Source: Chrysomallon squamiferum (lineage: Eukaryota; Mollusca; Gastropoda; Neomphalida; Peltospiridae). From it: 64,000 bases of DNA. The notes beneath the pieces were generated by a model, which was not told the DNA's origin, searched no databases, and saw only the letters and a program-made list of their open reading frames with translations. Below, piece by piece: positions 1 through 10,245 of this stretch. Each line of letters opens with the position of its first letter. Position 1 is the first letter of the stretch. The stretch lies in NCBI GenBank assembly GCA_012295275.1, contig CM022677.1:4538715-4602714 (forward strand). Direction: 5' to 3'. The translations under genes were made by a program, and so were the position numbers.

Positions 1-770
1 GATTCTACTGAACTGTTTAAGTCAATGTACACTGACTGTCAGTGTAAACCAATGACAAAGGGTGGGGTTGTCTGACCAATCTTGTCTAAAGAGTTCTCTG
101 CTCGTAGCCAAGTAGATCTCACTGATATGCAATCGTTACTGCAAGGTTCTGTCAAGTGGATTAAGGTGTATCAGGATCAGCTTACAAAGTTTGTTGTTAT
201 CCGCCCACTGACATCAAAGCGAGCTGCTGAAGTTGCAAACCAACTCATGGACATATTTCTGCTATTCAGTGCACCACATATATTACAACGGTTCTGAATT
301 TACAGCTCAAATCATTTCTGATTTGCAGGAGTTGTGGCCAGAGCTAGTTATAGTGCTTGGTAAACCACGCCACCCACAGAGTCAAGTTCTGTAGAATGTG
401 CAAATTATGACACTAAAGACATGCTTGTTGCGAGAATGAGTGAGAATGATAGCGCTGATAGGACTATTGGTGTTAACTTTGTTCAGTTTCGCAAGAACTC
501 AAGTTTCAATGCTGGAATAAAACAGTCATCTTGTACAACCTTATTTGGCATCAAAGGCAGGATTGGTTTGACTTCCTTTGTTACCACATTATGTTATCCA
601 CAAGCTACAGAAGGAAGATGACTTACTAGCCATTCTGTCCAGCAGCTCAACTCTACCAGAAACAACTCAACTCTACCAGAAACAACTCAACCAATGAGCA
701 GCATAGACAAGAAAAGAAAGCTTGCAGTAGCTGCAGAATAGAAACCAGCTCAGTGTGTTCTTAAGCAGTT
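1..770 (+). pseudogene. Decayed integrase region of a KRBA2/SCAND3-like retroelement gene
   Basis: Several reading-frame segments together read as a retroviral-type integrase core. The segment at 82-297 includes KWIKVYQDQLTKFVVIRPL (first catalytic Asp context, DQLTKF) and SKRAAEVANQL. After a frame break the next segment reads NGSEFTAQIISDLQ, the second catalytic block, where the Asp normally before NGSEF is lost. Next comes LVIVLGKPRHPQSQ, leading to the region of the third acidic residue. Positions 421-621 match the downstream part (SENDSADRTIGVNFVQF and FNAGIKQS). Stops near 73 and 297 and at least three frame changes show it is dead. The family (integrases of cellular KRBA2/SCAND3-type genes and their parental retroelements) is assigned from remembered motif pattern. 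The copy continues beyond the left edge of the window. Confidence 0.7.
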
Positions 771-823
771 GTGTGATTATGAAGGATGGTGCTGTTGGTT
801 ATAATGTAGCTGTTCCCATTCCA

Positions 824-2412
824 CCTGTAGAAATATTCTAGTATTATATTAGCTGTAGAAAACAGACACTATACCTACCACCTGTAGAAATATTCTAGTA
901 TTATGTTAGCTGTAGAAAACAGACACTATACCATCAGTAGAAATATTCTAGTATTATGTTAGCTGTAGAAAACAGACACTATACATCTGTAGAAATATTC
1001 TAGTATTACATTAGCTGTAGAAAACAGACACTATACATCTGTAGAGGTATTCTGAAAGGAAAATACTCTAGTATTATATTAGCTGTAGAAAACAGACACT
1101 ATACCATCTGTAGAACTATTCTAGCATTACATTAGCTGTAGAAAACAGACACTATACCATCTGTAGAAATATTCTAGCATTACATTAGCTGTAGAAAACA
1201 GACACTATACCATCTGTAGAAATATTCTAGTATTATATTAGCTGTAGAAAACAGACACTATACCACCTGTAGAATTATTCTAGTATTACATTAGCTGTAG
1301 AAAACAGACACTATACACCTGTAGAATTATTCTAGTATTACATTAGCTATAGAAAACAGACACTATACCATCTGTAGAATTATTCTAGTATTACGTTAGC
1401 TATAGAAAACAGACACTATACCATCTGTAGAAATATTCTAGTATTACGTTAGCTGTAGAAAACAGACACTATACCATCTGTAGAAATATTCTAGTATTAC
1501 GTTAGCTGTAGAAAACAGACACTATACCATCTGTAGAAATATTCTAGTATTATGTTAGCTGTAGAAAACAGACACTATACATCTGTAGAAATATTCTAGT
1601 ATTACATTAGCTGTAGAAAACAGACACTATACATCTGTAGAAATATTCTAGTATTACATTAGCTGTAGAAAACAGACACTATACATCTGTAGAAATATTC
1701 TAGTATTACATTAGCTGTAGAAAACAGACACTATACATCTGTAGAAATATTCTAGCATTACATTAGCTGTAGAAAACAGACACTATACCATCTGTAGAAC
1801 TATTCTAGCATTACATTAGCTGTAGAAAACAGACACTATACCATCTGTAGAACTATTCTAGCATTACATTAGCTGTAGAAAACAGACACTATACCATCTG
1901 TAGAAATATTCTAGTATTATATTAGCTGTAGAAAACACACTATACACCTGTAGAAATATTCTAGTATTATATTAGCTGTAGAAAACAGACACTATACCAT
2001 CTGTAGAAATATTCTAGTATTACATTAGCTGTAGAAAACAGACACTATACCACCTGTAGAAATATTCTAGTATTATATTAGCTGTAGAAAACAGACACTA
2101 TACATCTGTAGAAATATTCTAGTATTATATTAGCTGTAGAAAACAGACACTATACCACCTGTAGAAATATTCTAGTATTACATTAGCTGTAGAAAACAGA
2201 CACTATACACCTGTAGAATTATTCTAGTATTACATTAGCTATAGAAAACAGACACTATACCATCTGTAGAAATATTCTAGTATTATATTAGCTGTAGAAA
2301 ACAGACACTATACACCTGTAGAATTATTCTAGTATTATATTAGCTGTAGAAAACAGACACTATACCATCTGTAGAAATATTAGCTGTAGAAAACAGACAC
2401 TATACCATCTGA
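824..2412. repeat. Minisatellite, ~53 bp unit, about 30 copies, inside the retroelement ORF
   Basis: Direct tandem repeats of a 52-53 bp unit that begins CATCTGTAGAAATATTCTAG and ends ACAGACACTATAC. Units differ at a few sites (ATT/ACATT/ACGTT after TATT; CATC, CACC or ATC at the junction; AAATATT, AATTATT or ACTATT). Each unit contains CTGTAGAAA twice, so the unit itself looks like an old internal duplication. One copy near 1050 carries an insertion (GGTATTCTGAAAGG), and the final copies are truncated. The length is not a multiple of three, so the array cannot be translated through. Confidence 0.95.
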
Positions 2413-2661
2413 TATTCTGAAAGGGAAATATAGTCAACACCAGTTTGATTTATGTCCTCAGAGACTCCTGAGTGAATCTGACATTAACAGTGTGTCACTT
2501 TGTCAAGCCAACAAAAAGCAGTCTCAACACGGTGGTCAGAGTTTCGTCAAGTGCAGTTGTAATGGACTTAAGAGATATCGCAGTAAGAGATGTGCTTGTT
2601 TCAAAAATAATGTTTTGTGTAACTGCAGAAGTCACAACTGTGTAAATAGTTTAAATAAATG
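2413..2661 (+). pseudogene. C-terminal cysteine-rich segment of the same retroelement-type gene
   Basis: An open frame resumes after the minisatellite and ends at a TGA near 2660 (NSLNK then stop). It contains SFVKCSCNGLKRYRSKRC, then ACFKNNVLCNCRSHNC, a Cys/His-rich motif typical of the C-terminus of KRBA2-like integrase proteins (pattern CxCxxxxxxxxxxCxCxxxxxxCxCxxHxC). Before it lies a hydrophilic linker (LLSESDINSVSLCQANKK). The frame is open over about 80 codons. It is the natural continuation of the segment at 1-770, which means the minisatellite grew inside the coding region. Confidence 0.65.
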
Positions 2662-2994
2662 AAATATGTATTATGTGTCACCAATGCATCATACTGGTAA
2701 ATTTGTTGTTACATGTATTTTATTATTCAATACAGATGAAACATAGTTTAGTTAATAGAAAACATCTAAGAAATACCCTTTAGCCAAATGACTGGAAATT
2801 TTAGTCAGTTTGGCTAAATGACTAGAGGTCAGAGGCATTTGACCAAATGACTGGTTTGACACATTGACTGTAACATGTATACCTGCTTGTATTCTCGAAG
2901 GAAGCTTTGATAATTTTTTTGCAAACAATTGCTGTTTTTGGAGAATTTCTTTTCTTAAACAAGAGCAGTAAGAAAGTGACGACCAAGCAGGCAT

Positions 2995-4430
2995 TATGAA
3001 TGATAACGTCAGATTCTGAGGATGAGAGTGAAGTGTTGGAATGTGAAATAATAGTGATTTTGAAAGTGAAGAGAGTGACGATGATGTTGTCAATGATACA
3101 AATAATAATAACACGAATGAAGGTGAAGATGAAAATGATTCTGCTGATAATCACAACCAGGTGTTGATGTTTTACAACCTGGTAGTGGGTGTGGCTGTGG
3201 TAGAGGACGTGGTCGAGATGTGACAGAATTCTCAGACTCAGGCAGATCAGCATCTGTGGATGAATGACACGAGAGAGTGTCGTGAAAAACAATTCAAACC
3301 CCGGTCCCAAAAATATTCCAGATTCACTCAATAATGCGAGCAGCACTGCTGACTTTTATACTTTATTCTGGAATGATGATTTATGGCAGCTCTTTGTTGT
3401 TGAAACTAACAGCAGGCAGAACATATCAGAGAAGCAAAACCTTCACATTGTTATTCAAAATATTTAGTTTAACAGAGATAAAAAACTAACAGTAACCCTG
3501 AACAACAACAACAAAAAAAAATTAAAATTTATTTTAAAAAAATGATGTCACATCCACAGTTTCAAATTTTTACATTGATCAGTGAATATTTTTACTATAT
3601 TCAAAGGAATGATATGAATAATTTTGGTGAGATATCACACCTGGATTTGCACAGATTTTTACAAGAGATAGATTTTTAGCAATATGGTCTATGCTATATA
3701 GTGTAAATGTATTAGACCCGGAGCTAGACAAATCTGATAAGATTTACAAATCAAGGCCCATGTTCAAGCACTTGTTATTATAAATTTTCTGGCTGCATTA
3801 TATTAAAAAGAAGCAATCTGTTAGCTGACAAAGGAATGATTCCAATATAAAACTCATTTCTCTATAAAACATTAAAAAATCAAAGAAAAACCGATAAAGT
3901 GGGATATCAAAACCTTCCTACTTTGTGACAGAGAGAATGCAGAAGTATATACAGGTCACAGGAATGATGCTGAAACCATTGAAAACCTTGGTGGACTGGA
4001 AACCTTGTTATTTGTATGTTGGAACTGTTTTTGACCAGCATTACTGTGTGTGTTTACAGACAGACTCTACACTAGAAATTTAATCTTTCTGTATATTTTG
4101 TGAGTTTCTGCTGGAAAAAAAAATGAGTGGGCAGTGCACTATACAAATCACAAACTTTTTACAAAAAAACTGTTCAAATGGTAAGGTCAGATAAATAGGG
4201 GGACAGTTTGAACAATTGTTCAATGGAATTGTAGCAGCAATTGTTTGGTGTGACAAAAAGCCTATTTAAAGTGCATCTGTGCACAAACACCTCCAAGATT
4301 CTGGACTTCATGAGTTGGAAAGAGCCTACCCATGCAACATCAAACAGTAGGTGTGTAGTGTGTCTGTACACAGACACACACCTCCAAGATTCTGGACTTC
4401 ATGTCATTTCTGCATTAAAATTATAAAAAA
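2995..4430 (+). pseudogene. PiggyBac-like transposase remnant
   Basis: Scattered frame segments line up in the order expected for a piggyBac (PGBD/DDE_Tnp_1_7) protein. An acidic N-terminus at 2995-3160 includes SEESDDDVVNDTNNN and GEDENDSADNHNQ. A G/R-rich stretch follows (GCGCGRGRGRD). Then SLNNASSTADFYTLFWND, DDLWQLFVVETNSRQ and NISEKQN (3330-3450) correspond to the conserved FF...NDLLELIVxETNxYA block. Around 4000-4090 comes the block that normally holds the catalytic DNF(Y/F)TS motif, here DRLYTRNL. Positions 4190-4260 read GGQFEQLFNGIVAAIVWCDKK, like the piggyBac block ending NGNLVALVWKDKR. Many stops and frameshifts (for example in 3480-3990) show it is inactive. A ~25 bp piece, CACCTCCAAGATTCTGGACT, is present twice (near 4290 and 4380). 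Confidence 0.65.
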
Positions 4431-4901
4431 AAGAAAGAGAAAAGAGAAAATGAAGGTTATACCATAACTCCAGACCTCAGTTTTGTGTGTGAATATTCTG
4501 TCCAGAGCTAAACACTTGATTGGCATCTGTATGTCTCTCTGTGTTTTGTGTATAAATATGTTGTATCTGTGTTGTGTGTGTGTGTTGTGTATTGTGTTGT
4601 AGTGAAAAAAAAAGAATAAAATCTAGTTTTCCATACATTTTCCAGTTTATAGCATAATATCTCAAATTTAATCTTTCTAAAATTTCAGCATATCAATGTT
4701 CCCAGTTAATAAAAAAAAATGAATTAAGACTATTCCAAGTTTCAGTTTGTAAGTTACCTATTAATAAGAAAATTGAATTTCAACTATTCAGATTTTCAGT
4801 TTGTAAGTTACCTATAAATAAGAAAACAGAATTTAAACTTCAATATTTAAAATCTGAATTTGAACCAAGTAAGAAATGTGAATTACTACTGTTCCTATCA
4901 C

Positions 4902-5073
4902 TTTTCTGCCAGCAGCTTAGTACTCTTCATTAATGTAATCAAGAAGCTTACCTAATCCAAAATCTGTAATCTTCACCTGATTCGGGGTTTGTACTGTACA
5001 AAGATAAAAAAAGAATATTTCTTGCAGCTAGATCTCTATGGACAATACCCCTCTCCTCTAAATAAATCATTCC
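4902..5073 (-). pseudogene. EGFR-family kinase exon (catalytic loop/DFG), disrupted
   Basis: On the minus strand, after a good acceptor (TTTTCAG at 5074-5080), the exon reads GMIYLEERGIVHRDLAARNI, the kinase catalytic loop with HRDLAARN of receptor tyrosine kinases. After a frame change it continues QTPNQVKITDFGLGKLLDYI, containing the DFG motif, then NEEY-stop-AAGRK. The frame change comes from an apparent 16-base insertion between the codons for NIL and VQTP. A TAA at 4917-4919 replaces the position that is His in human EGFR (EYHAEGGK). The exon ends where human EGFR exon 21 ends, but the donor is poor (GTGATA). Family identity is strong; function as a kinase is excluded in this copy as assembled. 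Confidence 0.75.
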
Positions 5074-5222
5074 CTGAAAACAACACAGTTTATATGTGTT
5101 GTGTATGTGTGTGATTAAGCATGTGTTTGTATGTCTCTCTGTGTTTTGTGTATAAATATGTTGTGTGTATCTGTTGTGTGTGTGTGTGTTGTGTATGGGT
5201 GTGTATATTTGACAACACTCAC

Positions 5223-5498
5223 ACTGGCTATCTGAGTACATCGGTTGAGGAGGACTTTAGATCCAATGAGGTCTTTGTTTTTTCTCACGAGAACACAGCC
5301 AAGTGGCATCAGCTGAGTGATCAACACCATCTGTGCCGTCATGCACACTGCAAGGATTCTGACACATCAAGGATGTTTCACTGACACCATCACCCATGCC
5401 TCCTCCAACAGCTCCTTGATCTGGTTAGGAGCCCCCTCCTTTAACTCTTTAATAGCTACTGGAATCTTGACATTTTCTCCTTCTGGTATCCAGTATCC
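5223..5498 (-). pseudogene. EGFR-family kinase exon (N-lobe), one in-frame stop
   Basis: A 276-base minus-strand exon in phase 0 at both ends (acceptor ...TTAACCAG, donor AGT|GTGAGT). It reads [20 protein letters not shown], with the VAIK lysine that binds ATP, then [12 protein letters not shown], stop, [24 protein letters not shown] and [19 protein letters not shown]. This aligns with the EGFR/HER sequence from GLWIPEGE to NWCVQIAK. The hinge LITQLMPxGC is recognisable; about three residues are missing after GC. The single stop is TGA at 5367-5369. A 149 bp intron (5074-5222) joins it in frame to the next exon, so this is an unprocessed copy. No upstream or downstream kinase exons were found in the window. 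Confidence 0.78.
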
Positions 5499-5589
5499 CT
5501 GGTTAATAGTAACAATAGTAATAATAACAACAACAACAACAATAATAAAACAGTAATGATAATAATAATAATGACAGTACATTCACCAG

Positions 5590-6690
5590 TGTGTCCAGTT
5601 CACCACTGGTTTAACACTAACAGCAAACACACTGCAGCACTGAGTCAATGAGAAGTTGTAAATGAGTTGAATTGTGACCACCACCCTGTACTCACAAATT
5701 ACTATAACTAGAAAACCTTCTCCATCAACTCAGTATTTACATCCAATTGAAATTTCACCAAAGCAGACTGGGAAGGATTCTACAAAGAATGGAAAAAATA
5801 TTAGAATAAAAAAACCCCAAAAACTAATGACTCACATTGCACTTCACTTACAACATGATAGACTCAGCTGTCACTGAACACAAAACTAAAACCAAAAACT
5901 GCACTAACAAAATATCCACTGAGTGGTGAACTGAGCTTATTGGAAATAAATAAATACAGAAGACAATACAAAAAATCTAAACAAAATCTAAACAAAAATC
6001 AAACTACACTTGAAAAATACAAAACAGTCAAAAACATTAGTAATAATACTTGGTCTTTTTAATGCAACTTGGTAAACAGACTGGAAACTTGCATAAACCT
6101 TACAAATACCATTCACTACCAATCAACTGCAGACCAGTTACACTCACATCACACATGTAAAACCCTTGACACACTGGTAAAACACACACCTGAACAAACA
6201 CTTAAACAAAAACAATTTAACAAGTAAATAACAAAACACTACAACAGTTTACTAAATTCCATTCAGTAAATAAAAAATTAAAAAAGTAATTACAGTAGTC
6301 ATAGATTTCTAAACAACCAAATACAAACATACTAAACAACTTGAATGACTGCCTTTAAACTGAGAGATAAAGATTTCACTTAGACAACATGCCTCCTCTC
6401 TAATAAAGTAAAATAAAAAAGAAAGGTAACAGCAAAATAACACTACAAATAGATAACCATTTAATAACTAAGAAAAAGATTCAAATTTCACATTCGACAG
6501 CCAACTTCGGATGCCAAATACTGAAAATAATCACATCTTGTAAAAACTTTTACCAAGCATCAAACTGCCTGACAGTCTCGTGTTAGAATAAAACATACAA
6601 CAAAATACAGACAAAAACTACACACACTAAAATACTGTGTTAAAATCCACTCTCAGTAATAAACATCTCATGAAGGATCTAGTCCCTGAT
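5590..6690. other. No gene seen; A-rich non-coding DNA
   Basis: Poly-purine/AC-biased sequence with no splice-flanked open frames and no recognisable protein motif on either strand. It is bounded by the EGFR-like pseudogene and a tandem array. Confidence 0.6.
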
Positions 6691-6701
6691 CAACCCTTTA
6701 A

Positions 6702-7010
6702 AATTCACATTTCACTACTATCTAGTTTTGAAACTCACCTTTCACTACTATATAGTTTTGAAACTCACCTTTCACTACAATCTAGTTTTGAAACTCACCT
6801 TTCACTACTATATAGTTTTAAAACTCACCTTTCACTACAATCTAGTTTTAAAACTCACCTTTCACTACAATCTAGTTTTAAAACTCACCTTTCACTACAA
6901 TCTAGTTTTAAAACAAACCTTTCACTACAATCTAGTTTTAAAACAAACCTTTCACTACAATCTAGTTTTAAAACTCACCTTTCACTACAATCTAGTTTTA
7001 AAACTCACAT
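6702..7010. repeat. Tandem array, 30 bp unit, about 10 copies
   Basis: Perfectly phased 30-base units of the type TTTCACTAC(A/T)AT(C/A)TAG followed by TTTT(A/G)AAACTCACC. Variants AAACAAACC and CTATATAG occur in runs, suggesting local homogenisation. Because 30 is divisible by three, the array produces long open frames with a repeating 10-residue peptide (THLSLQSSFK). There is no independent evidence that this is translated. Confidence 0.95.
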
Positions 7011-7475
7011 TTTCTCATCTTCTGGAAGTCTGGCAGTTCAGTGAATCATCTCACATTATCTCATCTTCTGGAAGTCTGGCAGTTCAGTGAATTATCTTAC
7101 ATTATCTCATCTTCTGGAAGTCTGGCAGTTCAGTGAATCATCTCACATTTTCTCATCTTCTGGAAGTCTGGCAGTTTTCACAAAACAAAGTTCAGTGAAT
7201 TATCTTACATTATCTCATCTTCTGGAAGTCTAGTTTTGAAAAACAATCTCACCAGTTTTCATCTCACATTAATCTAGTTTTAAAACTCACATTATTTCAT
7301 CTTCTGGAAGTCTGGCAGTTCAGTGAATCATCTCACATTTTCTCATCTTCTGGAAGTCTGGCAGTTCAGTGAATCATCTCACATTTTCTCATCTTCTGGA
7401 AGTCTGGCAGTTCAGTGAATCATCTCACATTTTCTCATCTTCTGGAAGTCTGGCAGTTCAGTGAATCATCTCGTT
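7011..7475. repeat. Tandem array, ~47 bp unit, about 9 copies
   Basis: Repeated unit TCTCATCTTCTGGAAGTCTG followed by GCAGTTCAGTGAATCATCTCACATTT. Some copies are disrupted (7165-7300) by pieces of the neighbouring 30 bp array (CTAGTTTTAAAACTCAC). On the minus strand the last unit forms the end of the open frame described at 7435-7565, including its stop codon. Confidence 0.93.
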
Positions 7476-7565
7476 GTTTTGTTTGCACTGCAGCACAGAT
7501 CAGTCTAGGGCGTCCAACAACTGTGAACATGCAGCTTCCACAGGATTTCCCTATGGTACGATAAC
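7435..7565 (-). CDS. Possible terminal exon of an unrecognised cysteine-bearing protein
   Basis: On the minus strand an acceptor-like TTTTAG precedes an open frame YRTIGKSCGSCMFTVVGRPR, then LICAAVQTKQRDDSLNCQTS, RR and a TGA at 7435-7437. It contains four cysteines (CxxC pair, then two single). It fits as the exon after 8219-8490, whose donor GAG|GTAAGT lies at 8213-8218. In one frame the join reads HYRQLAIARGYRTIGKSC. I do not recognise the family. Codon-level conservation cannot be tested here, so this could also be a chance open frame or a decayed exon. Confidence 0.3.
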
Positions 7566-8218
7566 CTAAAAAAAAAAAGAGACATAAAAATAAATAAGTA
7601 TTAAAACAATCACTGCAAATTGTTATAATTTTTTCAAGTAACAGTTTCTAAATAATTTAATTACTAATTTTCCATATCAAAAGTAACAATATCAATAACT
7701 TTAAAACTTAAAAACTAAGTAAGAATATAAATGTATGTATGGTTATTTGAATTAGTTTACTGTTTTAAGCTCCTTTCCTATAAAGTTTAATTTAATGTTT
7801 GTTTTAATTTATCTCCAGATACAGAAGTGAAGTAAACGTTGGGGTGTTTAATCTTTGCTTTACAACAAACATGTATACATATTAAATTATATACATATAT
7901 CGACACGTATATTCATCTATACATAAATCAAAATATCTATACATCGTTATACAGGTATATATAAAACCCACAAATATACCAATCTATTCATTCAAATAAC
8001 TATGTAGTATTAAAAATAAAACAAATTCATTAAAACATGACACAGTGGCAGTATGATCAAATTTTGCATAATAAAAATAATGTTCTGAGTACCAAGGAGA
8101 GGAACAAATATTAATGAGCAGTTAGAAAGAAAAAAAGTAGATTTATCAATAGTTATAATTTATTTGGTTGTGCAAGTGCTCTTGAAGAATCTTTTGTGTG
8201 AAGTCACAATCAACTTAC

Positions 8219-8490
8219 CTCGTGCAATAGCAAGTTGTCTGTAATGACTCAAAGTGAAGCCTTCATCTCAGGTGTGTGGAGTATGTTGACATCACTTCTC
8301 TTGAATCCTGTACTTGGCCAGGTAAGCTGAGTGCATGGTCCTCCACAAAATGCTGCAGAAACTGGACAACCTCTCTGTATCATCAGAACTAAGTACACTG
8401 GATTCAATTTTCTCCCACCGCATGTTTTCTGTCTTGGAGTTACTCCATGCTGACGTAGAGCTTCAGCAATGCTGTTAGTTTATTCTGACT
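8219..8490 (-). CDS. Possible exon of an unrecognised cysteine-bearing protein
   Basis: Minus-strand open stretch of about 75 codons: IAEALRQHGVTPRQKTCGGR, then KLNPVYLVLMIQRGCPVSAA, FCGGPCTQLTWPSTGFKRSD and VNILHTPEMKASL, then a TGA. It ends close to a consensus donor (GAG|GTAAGT). The cysteine spacing (CxxxxxCxxxC) is suggestive of a small secreted or disulfide-rich domain, but I cannot name a family. The frame that joins best to the next exon differs from the frame of the long open stretch, so there is either a frameshift or a mis-chosen junction. Confidence 0.3.
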
Positions 8491-9567
8491 AACGCTGTAA
8501 TAAAGAGATTAAAAAATATTTTTGTGATTGTTCTTTGTAGCAACACTTGTATATAATCATTGGTATACTAATCAAATATCTTTGGTATATCTAGTCTAAA
8601 AATACAATGTGGGGAAATAAATTAAGAAACCCCCTCCTCAATAAAAAATATTACAATATATATACTGAACTGGATGACTGAAAAAAAAGTAAAATAACAA
8701 CTTAAAAGAATACTTCGATTTTACCATTCAATTCTTAATTAATCATGTATTCTAAACAGTAATATTTCGCAAATTAGTATCAACTCCAGCAGAACACCAC
8801 TACTCATGATCAATGGACTAGAACACACACTTACCCATCAATGACTTGGAAGGTTTCTCTACAGTTTTAGAATCTATGATGTAGCAACATCTCTGGAGTT
8901 TACGTTGTTTGTTGCCAGGGTTTTAAACATGTCATCTCTCCATTATTCCTAATACTTGACAGTACTCCAAGTAGAATTGTGTCTTTTTTAGCTTCAAAAC
9001 ACAAAATATTTATTTTTAAAATTATATTACAATTTAGTCAGTTACCTGTTGTTTAAGAAACATTTTTATATTATTCAATAATAACTTAATATATTATATG
9101 TTCACAGTATTACAGAATTATGCAAGCAAAGTATTGTGATATAAACTAATGGTTAATTCCATCCATCCAGTGAACATCCTCTTCTTTTTAAAGAATATCT
9201 TACTTTAATATGTAAACATTATAATTTATATTGCTAAATTCTTTCAAAGTTCATAAATTTTGGAGGTTTAAGAAAAGGTGGATATTATATACAAAATTAT
9301 TTTATGGCTAAAATTAATACAAAACATTTCGCTAACCAAAAATGTATTCAATGTTAAATATCTATGCTCGGCTACTATTGATATTAATATTATTATATAA
9401 CTTGTAAGTTAAAAAAAAATCCAAATGAACTGTTATTTTAATAATTTTTGAAAACACTAAAATGACTACAAACTGAGGATAGACCCTTTATCTATAAATA
9501 TTACAAACTATGCATTCTTATCTTCACTGAATTCTGCCATATTCAATCTCCATTCCAGCACTTCATC

Positions 9568-9994
9568 TCAGTCAAATTGTACAACTTTTACATTTTCTTT
9601 ATCAGCAATCACATCACATGACTGATTAATGTCTGGTTCAAGTGTTGAAATGAATTTTGTTTCAATCAGAGGTCTGTCGCTACTTTCATCTTCAGAAGTG
9701 ATCAATACACACCAAACAAAATTTAATTGAGAATCAGTGTCATTTATCACTTTCAATAACAGAAGAATCAGTAAAATAATTGTGGATAAAAGATTGTACA
9801 TCTTCTGAATCGGTACTGTCCAAAATATTTGCTCTACATGCAAAATTTAAAGCCTTAGTTAAAATTTCAGCATGCATACAGTTAAATGCCATCTTGGAAA
9901 TTACCTCACTTGCCAGAAGTATTACATCACATGATATTCTTGACAAGGGAGTGAAGGGGATTTCCATCCAAGTAATCCTTTGTTTACTGTTCAA
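9568..9994 (-). pseudogene. Unrecognised coding-like block in two frames
   Basis: Two overlapping minus-strand open frames read like one protein broken by a frameshift near 9740-9750. The first (9994 to 9740) includes RITWMEIPFTPLSRISCDVI, LLASEVISKMAFNCMHAEIL, TKALNFACRANILDSTDSED and VQSFIHNYFTDSSVIE. The second (9760 to 9568) includes SQLNFVWCVLITSEDESSDR, PLIETKFISTLEPDINQSCD and VIADKENVKVVQFD, then a stop. Amino-acid composition is protein-like and unlike the surrounding AT-rich translations. It lies downstream (in minus-strand order) of the broken EF-hand gene copy at 10926-11811, perhaps inserted there. I do not recognise the family. Confidence 0.4.
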
Positions 9995-10245
9995 TTCTTA
10001 TTTTGTTCTTATACATTGATCTCCTATTTTAAACTCAGCCAGTCAATCTCTGCATATTTAGAAAGCCGTGAAAACAAGCTTTCCACTGATACCAGGGTGA
10101 AAACATTGGCTGAATATTGAATTTTTCACGCAGTTTTAATTAACAAAAAACAAAGAATTATCTCATTTAAGTGCATTTTTGAAGCATATAGAACAATAAG
10201 TGTTTTACTAACACAAAATGTACATAAATGGATAAACTATCAGTT

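Noticed and set aside
5213-5228. A 2-base deletion at the EGFR-like exon donor
   Set aside because: The junction reads GCC AGT|GTGAGT, which keeps phase 0 with the next exon (GGA ATG). The site is intact; Lys is simply replaced by Ser.
6637-7090. Long open frames with a repeating THLSLQSSFK-type peptide
   Set aside because: They follow directly from a 30 bp repeat divisible by three, in more than one frame, with no splice or start logic.
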